From: Saprospiraceae bacterium
Lineage (GTDB): Bacteria > Bacteroidota > Bacteroidia > Chitinophagales > Saprospiraceae
NCBI GenBank assembly: GCA_016714985.1
Contig: JADKBS010000033.1
Coordinates: forward strand, 3,211 to 67,210
Direction: 5' to 3'
Length of the DNA stretch: 64,000 bases
The notes beneath the pieces were generated by a model. The model saw nothing but the letters and a program-made list of their open reading frames with translations. It made no database searches and was not told the DNA's origin. The number at the start of each line of letters is the position of its first letter. Positions within the stretch are counted from its first letter, which is position 1. The translations under genes were made by a program, and so were the position numbers. Below, in pieces: positions 49,249 to 57,428 of this stretch.

Positions 49249-51978
49249 CTATTTCACTAACTTGCTTTGGTAAACCTGTCCTCCAGATTTGACCCGAAGG
49301 ATGTAAACGCCTGCCGCTAAGCTGCTAACATCCAAGTAGTTGGCTCCAGCAGTGGTTTGCAAGCGTAGTTTTCCATCCACGGTCCACAGTTCTGCTGATT
49401 CGGGGTAAAGGGACGCAGGAAGCTGGAAGTTTACCCGGTTATTAACGGGATTTGGGAAAACCTCCAAGGTCTTGGTAGCAACTTCTTTGCTTCCATTGAC
49501 CACCAAATCAACCGTTTCCACAGGTTTGCGGAGCGAAACAAGTGCTTCGTTGTTGCGGATGGCCTTCACCTCCGTTATTTCAATGCTCATCTTATCCTTC
49601 CCGGCAATATTGTCAATGATGCCGATGATGGCCGCAACCTGTCCGTGGCCCGATACATTGTTGTGGTCGGTGCGCACCAAGGCCATTTTCACCTCGCCCC
49701 GATCAGCCAAGGTCCGGTCAAAGCCCAGCAGATTGACCGCTTGTACTCCCAACCAGCTTGGATCGAATTTTAGGTCAATACTGGATGGGCTTATGATTTC
49801 AGGGTCGAATTTCAAAGTGAATGCAATGCCGTAAATATCATCCAATGGCGATTCTTCCGTCCCTAGCATGATGGGTGCTGTGAAAGTCATGCCTGGTTGC
49901 AGCAGGTTTGCACTGGGCAGGTCCACAAACATGGGAGGTGCGTCCTCGTTGCCTTCGGTGAATGCCAGGGGCTGTTGGTTCCCGTTGATTTCGCCGAAGT
50001 TCAAGGCGATGGCAGCAATGTCCACATCGTTGACGACCCCATCACCCGTGCAATCGGCATATTTACCATTCACGCCATTTTCAAAAACAGTTGGCCAATT
50101 CGCTGCTGCTAAACCTGCCCACTCAAGCCCTTGCGTTGACCTCGCTGGGCCTTCCCAACCATAACCAAGTCCAAGGTTCAGCAAGTCGAAATGGTCGCAT
50201 GCATTGTCACGGTTGCCGTCGCCGGGATACACAAGGCCGTCGCAATTGGGCGCAACGTATTCCACCGTCATGCAGCAGTCTGGGTGGTCGTTGATGCATA
50301 TTTTCAGGACTTGGAAAAGTTCATCATTGGCAGTAAGGTGCTGCAAGGTCTTTGGCACTTGGGTCAATGGATAGGTGCCCACCAAATCGCCGTTATGGAA
50401 AACGTTGTAAAAATTATTGCCGGGGTTCTCGAAGGTAAACCAAAACCAGAGATTGTAAGTGTCATCGGGATGGCAATCATCACTGGGGTCAACGATGAGG
50501 TCGTTCACTGCACAGTCGCCGCTGCCCATACAGCTGACCGTCCCGATCCCGATGTCGTCACGGCAGTTTTCATTGTGAATGTCAATGACCACAAATTCAT
50601 AGTTGGTGGTGCCGTTGCCATACAAGGGACCAATCTCGACCGGCAATTCATCATAGCTGTAGATGCCGTAGAGGTTCCCGTTGCCCCGCACCTTGAAGTA
50701 ACCGCTCGTGTTTTCGTGCTGAAAATCCAATGTGACGTAGAACATGCCATTCGGCAAACATGGGTGTACGTCGGCTACGAGTTCTCCGATTTGGCAATCG
50801 CCCGTATTGGGGTCGTCGCAGTCTGGAACCTGCACCACTGCGAAATCACGACAATCGGGATGGCTGGCATCGGCTGCGCCAAACTCCAGTTGCTCGGCGT
50901 TGGAGGTGAGCGGTCCAATGGTCACGGGAAGGTCATCATAATTGAAAAAACCATAGACATTGCCGTTGCCATAAATTTTAAAGCCATCATTGCCGGTGTT
51001 ATCATGCTGGAAATTGATGGTCACAAAGAACTGGCCATCGTCGTTGCAATCGGAGGCATTAGCCACAAGGTCGTAGATGTGGCAGGCATTGCCGCAATTA
51101 ACAGGGCCAAAGACAATTGCATCCTTGCAAAGTTCGTACTGTACATCCCGCACGACGATTTCATAAACGGTTCCTGCATTCAATGGGCCTATGGTATAAA
51201 ATGGCTGGCCATAGCTGAACGGCCCGAACCACTGGCCATTGGCCCTCACTTTAAAGCCTTGGCTGCCCGTGGCTTGCGTCTGGAAGGCAATGTCCAGCAT
51301 GTACTGCCCGTTGTCGTTGCAAGGGTTCGCCTCTGCGACCAAGTCAAAGATTTCGCAGTCGCCGCTGCCGGGGCAGTTGGGTGCCTGAAATTCTTTAATG
51401 CGGCAGCAGTCCGAGTCGTTGATGCACACCTTAATGACTTGGCCTGTTTCGCCATTGTCCACAAAATGAGGAATGGTGATGGGGAGGTCGGCAAGGGCAT
51501 AATAGCCAATGTTTTGGCCTTCGTAAATTAGGTCAAAATGCGTGTGCGGCGGGTTTTGCACCTCAAAATCTATGGTGAGGGAATAAGTGCCATCGTCGTT
51601 GCAATCGCCTGTTTGCACCACAAAATCATAAATTTCGCAGGCGGCAGCATTGCAGTTGATGGGGCCGACCACCGCAAAATCAGAGCAGTCGGGGAATTGG
51701 ACATCCTTTGCCACAAACTCATAGACATTGACGCCATTTCCCTGAAACGGCCCAAGGGTAATGGGTAAGGCTGAATACTGAAAGGTGCCATAATTGTTGC
51801 CATTGCCCTGCACCTTGAAGCCTTCGTTGCCCACGCCTGTGTATTCGAAGTCAATGGTCACATAGTATTGCCCATTGACGCAATCGCCATGCGTGGCCAC
51901 GAGATCAACGATTTGACATTGAGCCTTGGCGGCCAATGTACCAAACAATAAGAATGCTGCGAAAAGGATGTTTTTCAT
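49249..51978 (-). CDS. T9SS-secreted protein: six Cys-rich repeats, dockerin-like and cohesin-like domains
   Basis: 909 residues from ATG 51978. Signal peptide (FGTLAAKAQ), then six repeats of about 90 residues, each opening with C-x-IYDLVA-like and closing with a Cys (residues about 22-575). Repeats 1, 3, 4 and 5 have a GFKVRGNG core; repeats 2 and 6 have a different INDSDCC core. A dockerin-like pair of calcium loops (DGNRDNACDHFD about 585; DCTGDGVVNDVD about 640), a cohesin-like beta domain (about 680-825, IYGIAFTLKFDPEIISPSSI), and a T9SS sorting domain (about 833-909, LEVFPNPVNNRVNFQLP ... GQVYQSKLVK) follow. Probably a cell-surface or extracellular adhesion/structural protein. No catalytic domain. 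Confidence 0.9.
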   Translation of the reverse strand: MKNILFAAFLLFGTLAAKAQCQIVDLVATHGDCVNGQYYVTIDFEYTGVGNEGFKVQGNGNNYGTFQYSALPITLGPFQGNGVNVYEFVAKDVQFPDCSDFAVVGPINCNAAACEIYDFVVQTGDCNDDGTYSLTIDFEVQNPPHTHFDLIYEGQNIGYYALADLPITIPHFVDNGETGQVIKVCINDSDCCRIKEFQAPNCPGSGDCEIFDLVAEANPCNDNGQYMLDIAFQTQATGSQGFKVRANGQWFGPFSYGQPFYTIGPLNAGTVYEIVVRDVQYELCKDAIVFGPVNCGNACHIYDLVANASDCNDDGQFFVTINFQHDNTGNDGFKIYGNGNVYGFFNYDDLPVTIGPLTSNAEQLEFGAADASHPDCRDFAVVQVPDCDDPNTGDCQIGELVADVHPCLPNGMFYVTLDFQHENTSGYFKVRGNGNLYGIYSYDELPVEIGPLYGNGTTNYEFVVIDIHNENCRDDIGIGTVSCMGSGDCAVNDLIVDPSDDCHPDDTYNLWFWFTFENPGNNFYNVFHNGDLVGTYPLTQVPKTLQHLTANDELFQVLKICINDHPDCCMTVEYVAPNCDGLVYPGDGNRDNACDHFDLLNLGLGYGWEGPARSTQGLEWAGLAAANWPTVFENGVNGKYADCTGDGVVNDVDIAAIALNFGEINGNQQPLAFTEGNEDAPPMFVDLPSANLLQPGMTFTAPIMLGTEESPLDDIYGIAFTLKFDPEIISPSSIDLKFDPSWLGVQAVNLLGFDRTLADRGEVKMALVRTDHNNVSGHGQVAAIIGIIDNIAGKDKMSIEITEVKAIRNNEALVSLRKPVETVDLVVNGSKEVATKTLEVFPNPVNNRVNFQLPASLYPESAELWTVDGKLRLQTTAGANYLDVSSLAAGVYILRVKSGGQVYQSKLVK

Positions 51979-52158
51979 GCTAGACATATTTTGATGGTAC
52001 AAAAGTGTGGAAGCAAATGCCTGGGTAAAAATACTTTTTTGGCGTATTTTTGGATTTTATTTATTAAAAAACATGCCATTTTTTTAATTAAAATACTCAT
52101 AATCAAAGAAATAGCAAAATCATTATTTCTAAAATTCTTGGATTTTTTATGAAATGCC

Positions 52159-53634
52159 ATGACCACTAATCCACTAATTCTTCAAATTTCATCACTTTCC
52201 CGAAAAGAGATGACCCGCTTTTGCGATTTCGCTTGCTCGCCTTATTTCAACAAACATAAGGATGTTAAGGCACTGGTTACGCTTTTGAGCGAGGCATATC
52301 CTGATTTTTCTGAAAAAAAATGTGGGCGCTCCGTACTGTTCAAGCAGCTTTTCCCGGGCAAAACCCATCACCAGCCGAGTTTGGCGATAGTATTTTCATA
52401 TTCACTAAGGCTGTTCGAGCAGTTCTTGGTGGCAGAGGAATTGGCAGCGGCTGGGGCTTTTATTGATAAAACGCACTATGCGAAGCAGTTGCGAAAGCGA
52501 AACCTCACCGCTTTTTTGAGGGAAAACGAACTGGAAACCGAAATCAAAACCACCAACAAAGTTTCGAAATCCGTTTCGCCAACGTCAACGACCTTGGACG
52601 GCATTCAGCGAAGCTACCGGGCTGCTGCCGAACGAGATGCCATCGGCCTTAAAACGGGGCATCCGCAACTTGAATCATTGTTGGAGAAGCAATTTCATTT
52701 GGATGCTTTTTTTGCGCTGGATAAACTGCGGGATGCCTGTGAACTGCAACAACGGGCAAGGTTGATAAAGACGGAATTGCCCGGTGACGTGCTATTGGAA
52801 GCACTCGTGAAATCTTTTGAAAGCGCCGAGCGGCTGCGAAAAATCCCGCTGATTGAAGCCTACCTTGCTATTTATAGCCTACTGAAAACCAATGATCTGG
52901 CACAGTTTAGGGCTTGCCTCGATTTCATTCGAGAAAATTCAGGTCAAATCGGCAAGGATGACCTGCAGCAGCTATTCAACTATTTGCAAAACCATTGTAT
53001 CGAACAAATCAACAAGGGGCAACAGCCTTTCCTTTGGGAGGTGTTCCGAATTTACCAGTTCCAATTGGACAACCAATTGCTGCTGGTTAACGGCGAGCTT
53101 CCTGAGTGGCATTTCAAGAACATCGTTACCACCGGGTTGCGGATTGACGAAAGGGATTGGGTGCGCAATTTCATGGAATCTTACAAGAACCAACTGCCTG
53201 CCGGGGTTGCTGAAAATGCCCATCGCTACAACCTGGCCATGTATTTCTACCATATTGGCCAGCCAAAACAAGTCTTGCCGCTGCTCGTCCAAGTCGAATA
53301 CACCGATCTGCGCTACAACCTCGATGCAAAGTCTTTATTGCTTCGCACCTATTTCGACTTGGGGGAAGATGAAGCGCTCATGGCGCATTGCGAAGCGTTC
53401 AAACAGTTTGTGAAACGGAACAAGTCCTTGACAGAATTCCAGAAGCAGGGGTACTTCAACCTTATTCGGTTTGCCATAAAAATCTATCGGTTATGGCTGA
53501 ACGAAGGTTTGGTTAAGCAGGATAAATGGCAGCAATCGGCGCTCCAATTGAAGGCAGATTTAGGTGCTGCCGAAACTGTATTCAACAAGCCTTGGTTGGA
53601 AGGAAAGCTCGAGGAGATGATTGGCAATATTTAG
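52159..53634 (+). CDS. Helical repeat protein of unknown function
   Basis: 491 residues, no signal, no TM: probably cytoplasmic. The N-terminus has a conserved-looking block (SRKEMTRFCDFACSPYFNKH), and the rest is alpha-helical with weak TPR-like periodicity (AYLAIYSLLKTNDLAQFRAC, RYNLAMYFYHIGQPKQVLPL, RTYFDLGEDEALMAHCEAFK). A later start at MTRFCD is possible. It is divergent from the T9SS repeat protein, sharing a 180-bp AT-rich gap. I recognise it only as a kind of protein common in Saprospiria-like genomes; no function is proposed. Confidence 0.8.
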   Translation: MTTNPLILQISSLSRKEMTRFCDFACSPYFNKHKDVKALVTLLSEAYPDFSEKKCGRSVLFKQLFPGKTHHQPSLAIVFSYSLRLFEQFLVAEELAAAGAFIDKTHYAKQLRKRNLTAFLRENELETEIKTTNKVSKSVSPTSTTLDGIQRSYRAAAERDAIGLKTGHPQLESLLEKQFHLDAFFALDKLRDACELQQRARLIKTELPGDVLLEALVKSFESAERLRKIPLIEAYLAIYSLLKTNDLAQFRACLDFIRENSGQIGKDDLQQLFNYLQNHCIEQINKGQQPFLWEVFRIYQFQLDNQLLLVNGELPEWHFKNIVTTGLRIDERDWVRNFMESYKNQLPAGVAENAHRYNLAMYFYHIGQPKQVLPLLVQVEYTDLRYNLDAKSLLLRTYFDLGEDEALMAHCEAFKQFVKRNKSLTEFQKQGYFNLIRFAIKIYRLWLNEGLVKQDKWQQSALQLKADLGAAETVFNKPWLEGKLEEMIGNI

Positions 53635-53671
53635 AGCTAAGGTTCTTGAAGGTTTCAAGTTTCAGAGCCTG

Positions 53672-53687
53672 TCCCGATTTCTCGGGA
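53672..53687. repeat. Palindrome TCCCGA-TTTC-TCGGGA
   Basis: The third copy of the 16-bp palindrome seen at 13872-13887 (inside sua5) and 37598-37613. It is preceded by TTTCAAGTTTCAG words like those at 35413. It marks an interspersed repeat family. Confidence 0.7.
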
Positions 53688-53790
53688 TTTCACGGAGGGG
53701 CGTGCTCAATTGGAAATGAACAGCATTTTTAGAATGGGTTTTTAGGCAAATCAACCTTTATTTGAGCGGAAACTTCAAGTTAGCACCTAG

Positions 53791-54590
53791 TCATTTCTTA
53801 ACCCATTGCAGCCCCGCCGAAGGAGAAAAGCCCAGCGTTTGATGGAAACTACCTGCCGTGTCAGCTTGGAAGCCAGTGCCAAAGGCATAGCCCACCCCGA
53901 AAAAAAGCATGGAAGGCTCGGTGGCATAGCCAACCCTCAGCCTCAACGGCTCAATGGGCTGGTACTCCAGGCCGTTTTTCATACGGAGCTTCTGGTCCAA
54001 GTCCTTTTCCACTTCGCTGCACAAGAATAGTTTTGAAGAAACCTGCCACCGCAGGCCGAGCAACAGGACACTTGGCAGGTTCTCTCCTTCCACCAATTCG
54101 ACTTGGGCTGGATTTACTGCCTGCGCACCAATGGTGAGCGATTTGGAAATATTGGCCTGCATGCCGACCTCAAAACTCAACAGGCCACGGTTGCCGTAGT
54201 CTGGGATGCGGGTTTGGAAATAGTTGAACCGAACGCCTACTGAAAGCGATTCCCAAAACTTTCGAGCATAGGAAAGCCCGATTTTTTGCTGCCGAAACCC
54301 CTCATAGCCAAAGCTTTGTGCCGAAAAGGCAAAATTGCCCGACCTGGTGGGCAACCCAACTGCCACTGCCACAGATTGAAGCTCGGACAACAAAAAACGT
54401 TGCTCAGCCCCCGCTGACACAGTTAGGCCAGTCGTCCCATTCAATCCTGCTGGATTGGCAAACAAGGAAGCCGGGCCTGACATCGCTACGGTGGCATGGG
54501 AAATGCCGGCGCCGACCGGGTTGACGGTGGGCAATTGGCCATAGGCTAACAAAGAAAAAAGAAGAATCCAACAAGGCAAAGATGTTTCAT
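53791..54590 (-). CDS. PorV/PorQ-like outer-membrane barrel, split by one frameshift
   Basis: About 266 residues if started at ATG 54590: signal MKHLCLVGFFFF, then after a run of six T (coding strand; 54555-54560) the frame moves and continues SLLAYGQLPTVNPVGAGIS. One more T restores a perfect signal peptide. Barrel strands follow, with the PorV/PorQ/UPF0164 pattern: ATVAMSGPASLFANPAGLNG, SFGYEGFRQQKIGLSYARKF, GVGYAFGTGFQADTAGSFHQ, and a final aromatic-Lys end. The family includes T9SS outer-membrane components that receive cargo, which fits the T9SS cargo in this window. The start lies 43 bp from the divergent uridine kinase. Confidence 0.75.
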
Positions 54591-54600
54591 GGCTCAAAAT

Positions 54601-54608
54601 TAACTTTG
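54601..54608 (+). promoter_or_regulatory. Candidate -7 box for uridine kinase
   Basis: TAACTTTG matches TAnnTTTG, 25 bp before the GTG start at 54634. No matching -33 box at the usual distance. Confidence 0.4.
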
Positions 54609-54633
54609 CCGCAAATTCAAACAAGAACAAATT

Positions 54634-55251
54634 GTGAAACCATACCTAATTGGCATAACAGGAGGCAGCGGGAGCGGTAAAACCACCTTTATCAAGGCAC
54701 TCAGAAGCTATTTTTCGGAGGAGCAGCTTTGCATCCTCTCCCAGGATGACTACTACTTCCCACGGGAGCAGCAGCTTACCGATGAGAAAGGGGTGAAAAA
54801 CTTCGACCTACCGAATTCCATTGACAAAAAATCATTCAAAAATGACATTGAGCGTCTAATGGTTGGGGAAACCATCGAACGATTGGAATATACTTTCAAC
54901 AATGAAAAGGCAGTGCCGGAGGTTTTGCGGTTCAAGTCTGCTCCAGTCATCATTGTGGAAGGCATTTTTGTGTTCCACTTCAAAAAAATAAAGCGCCTGC
55001 TCGACCTAAAGATTTTCCTGCATGCCAAAGAAAACCTCAAAGTCATCCGCAGGATTAAGCGGGACCAGGTGGAGCGGAACTACCCTATCGAAGATGTGCT
55101 GTATCGCTATGAAAAACACGTGATGCCCACTTTTGAGCGGTACATTGAGCCATACATGGACGATGCAGACGTTGTAGTTAACAACAACAGCGATTTTTCA
55201 GCGGGATTGGAAGTGGTGAAAGGGTTTATTGCCAATAAGCTGGTAATGTAG
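54634..55251 (+). CDS. udk: Uridine kinase
   Basis: 205 residues from GTG 54634. Pyrimidine-salvage enzyme phosphorylating uridine or cytidine. P-loop GGSGSGKTT (10-18), the ILSQDDYYFPREQ substrate-binding block, FDLPNSID, VIIVEGIFVFH (Walker B-like region), and RRIKRDQVERNYPIEDVLYR lid helix are all present. Length is that of the bacterial enzyme family. No operon partner: the neighbours run on the opposite strand. Confidence 0.93.
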   Translation: MKPYLIGITGGSGSGKTTFIKALRSYFSEEQLCILSQDDYYFPREQQLTDEKGVKNFDLPNSIDKKSFKNDIERLMVGETIERLEYTFNNEKAVPEVLRFKSAPVIIVEGIFVFHFKKIKRLLDLKIFLHAKENLKVIRRIKRDQVERNYPIEDVLYRYEKHVMPTFERYIEPYMDDADVVVNNNSDFSAGLEVVKGFIANKLVM

Positions 55252-55260
55252 CAACTCATC

Positions 55261-57273
55261 TCAGCTAATTTTGCGGTTGAGCGCTAAGCATTCGTTAATT
55301 TTATCGAGCAATTCGTTGGGGCTATACGGCTTGCCAACATAGTCATTCATGCCAAAAAGCAGGGCTTTTTCCTTCTCAACAATATAAGCCGAAGAAGTCA
55401 AAGCAATAATGGGCAAGGAGTTGATGGCCGATGATGAATTGGAACGAATCTCAGAAGTGGTCCGATATCCGTCCATACCCGGCATTTGAATATCCATCAA
55501 GACAATATCGAATACCTGCTGATCCAGCAAATCCAAAGCTTCAAATCCGTTCTCAGCGGTCGAGACCTGTGCCCCATATTTTCGGAGCATTTTAACCACC
55601 ACCACTTGGTTTATTTTATTGTCCTCCACTAGGAGCACATTTATTCCATCTAAGCTGTCGTATTTCCCTTCGTCCGAAGGATGGATGCCATGATAACCGC
55701 TTGCACCTGCGAAGGGCATCAACAAGGTGAATCGTGTAGCCTCCTCTAGCAAGTTTTCGACCTGCATTTTGCCGTTTTGGACTTCCACCATTCGCTTCGT
55801 CATGGCCAGCGAAAGCAGCTTGTCTTCAACTGCCTGAAGCTTTTCGCTTTCAGTTTTGAAGGGCAGATTTTTATGATGGTAAAAATTACCCAACATGCCT
55901 TTGTCTGGAGCCTCAATAACAAATTTGACAATTGCTTCCCTTTCCGTTTTGTCTGCCAGTAGTACCGATATGTTCACTAACCCAACCGTTGTTGTATCTA
56001 TGCAATTGACTAATAAATTGGTCAAAACATTGGACAAACGTGGGCCACTTCCAATCAAATATGGGGGTATCAGCTTATCAACAGTATAGTGGAAATGCAA
56101 GCCTTTTTTCTCGGCCTTAAAAGAAATCCTATCAAAAACCTGATGGGTCAAATCCACCAAATGGAACGCTTCATTATCGTCTCCAAACTTTATGTCCTCA
56201 AAATTAGAATAGCCAAGCGCTTCATTGGTCAAGGAGGTAAGCTCGTTGGTACAGAACTGCATTACCCTGATTTGATCTACTTGGTCAGCCCGTGGATGGT
56301 TGTCCAACAGCAGTTGAGTCAGTCCAGCAATATCATTCAATGGACTTCTCATTTCGTTGGTGATAGCTGCCAAGTACTTGCCCTTTGAACGTGAAAAAAC
56401 CTGAGTCCGCTCTCGCTCAGCCATTTCGTTCACGAGTTGTTTGTTCAATAGTTCAAGACTGATGTTCTTTATTTCTTGTTCCTTATTCAGTTCCTCAATT
56501 TCCGTTTTCTGATGTTGATTTTCTGCTACTTGCCAGGCTAATTTTTGGTTGTCCTCTTGCTTTTTTTTGTAAAGAATGGACAACATAGCCGCTAAGAATC
56601 CAGCAATACCAATCAAGACAAACAATAGCCACCTAATTCGCTTATCTTGAAACTGCTGGACTTGGAGATGCTGAATCTTATTCTTTTCCGAGATGGCTTT
56701 GGTAGCCATTAAAGTATAGGCAACCGTCAAGTTTTCGTTTGCTGTCTTTACATCATCCAATTGATACGCAATATGAGCCAACAAACGGTAGGAGGAAGCC
56801 ATCCCAAGGGTATCATGAATCAATCGGTAACCCAATAGCGCATCATGGGCTGCTTTTTCGCCCAGTTTTGAATCTCCATTGGAAAAATATAGCTGCCCCA
56901 GCTTCAGTTGAGCAACTGCAACGCCCAAGGTATCTTTTTGATCGGAAAGGATATTATGCGCTTGGTCTATCGAAAGAATCGCTGGTATTGTATCCCTGTT
57001 TTGAAGATGTGCTTCACCAAGGTAATTTAAGGCTTGGACCTGCAATCGCCAATTTTTGGTTTGGCTGGTCAAGGAAACGGCTTTCTGGGCAAAATCCACC
57101 GCATCTGAGGAATGGGTAGCCAACTTTTTACTTGTCAGGTTAACAAAATGGTTCGCTTTCGACTTTATGCCCATGTAGGCTAAGCGATTTTCTATGCTGT
57201 CAAGTTTTCCATTCTGGCTAAAAACAGCCAAGCATGATGCTTCCAATAAAATTAACAGCAGTAAGAATCTCAT
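55261..57273 (-). CDS. Hybrid histidine-kinase-like protein without catalytic residues, intact receiver
   Basis: 670 residues from ATG 57273. Signal peptide/TM (LLLLILLEASCLAVFSQ), TPR-type periplasmic helices (about 60-200), TM (about 213-235), coiled coil (240-295). The DHp segment reads LAAITNEMRSPLND: Asn306 stands where the phospho-accepting His should be. In the ATPase part the N-box is LLVNCIDTTT, the G1 DxGxG box is replaced by EAPDKGM, and the G2 GLGL box by LLSLAM. So it should neither bind ATP normally nor autophosphorylate. The C-terminal receiver (545-665) is complete: Glu550/Asp551, Asp594 (MDIQMPG), Thr626, Lys648. It may sense a signal and be phosphorylated by another kinase. 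Same strand as the FG-GAP gene, 155 bp apart. Confidence 0.88.
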   Translation of the reverse strand: MRFLLLLILLEASCLAVFSQNGKLDSIENRLAYMGIKSKANHFVNLTSKKLATHSSDAVDFAQKAVSLTSQTKNWRLQVQALNYLGEAHLQNRDTIPAILSIDQAHNILSDQKDTLGVAVAQLKLGQLYFSNGDSKLGEKAAHDALLGYRLIHDTLGMASSYRLLAHIAYQLDDVKTANENLTVAYTLMATKAISEKNKIQHLQVQQFQDKRIRWLLFVLIGIAGFLAAMLSILYKKKQEDNQKLAWQVAENQHQKTEIEELNKEQEIKNISLELLNKQLVNEMAERERTQVFSRSKGKYLAAITNEMRSPLNDIAGLTQLLLDNHPRADQVDQIRVMQFCTNELTSLTNEALGYSNFEDIKFGDDNEAFHLVDLTHQVFDRISFKAEKKGLHFHYTVDKLIPPYLIGSGPRLSNVLTNLLVNCIDTTTVGLVNISVLLADKTEREAIVKFVIEAPDKGMLGNFYHHKNLPFKTESEKLQAVEDKLLSLAMTKRMVEVQNGKMQVENLLEEATRFTLLMPFAGASGYHGIHPSDEGKYDSLDGINVLLVEDNKINQVVVVKMLRKYGAQVSTAENGFEALDLLDQQVFDIVLMDIQMPGMDGYRTTSEIRSNSSSAINSLPIIALTSSAYIVEKEKALLFGMNDYVGKPYSPNELLDKINECLALNRKIS

Positions 57274-57428
57274 TTTGGTGCTTGGCAATTTGAGTGGTTT
57301 GCCAAGTCGTTTCAAATACAATGCCGTAAGGCGCTGTTTTCGATAATGAGTGTATAATTTACAATTATTAGGTTTAGGGGAGTATAGAAGGTTTAAAACT
57401 GAAATTGCAATCTTACTGGGCCTCCCTA

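Noticed and set aside
50191..51531. A 446-codon open frame on the plus strand
   Set aside because: It lies wholly opposite the six-repeat T9SS gene; it has no family motif, and its length follows from the codon pattern of the repeats on the other strand.
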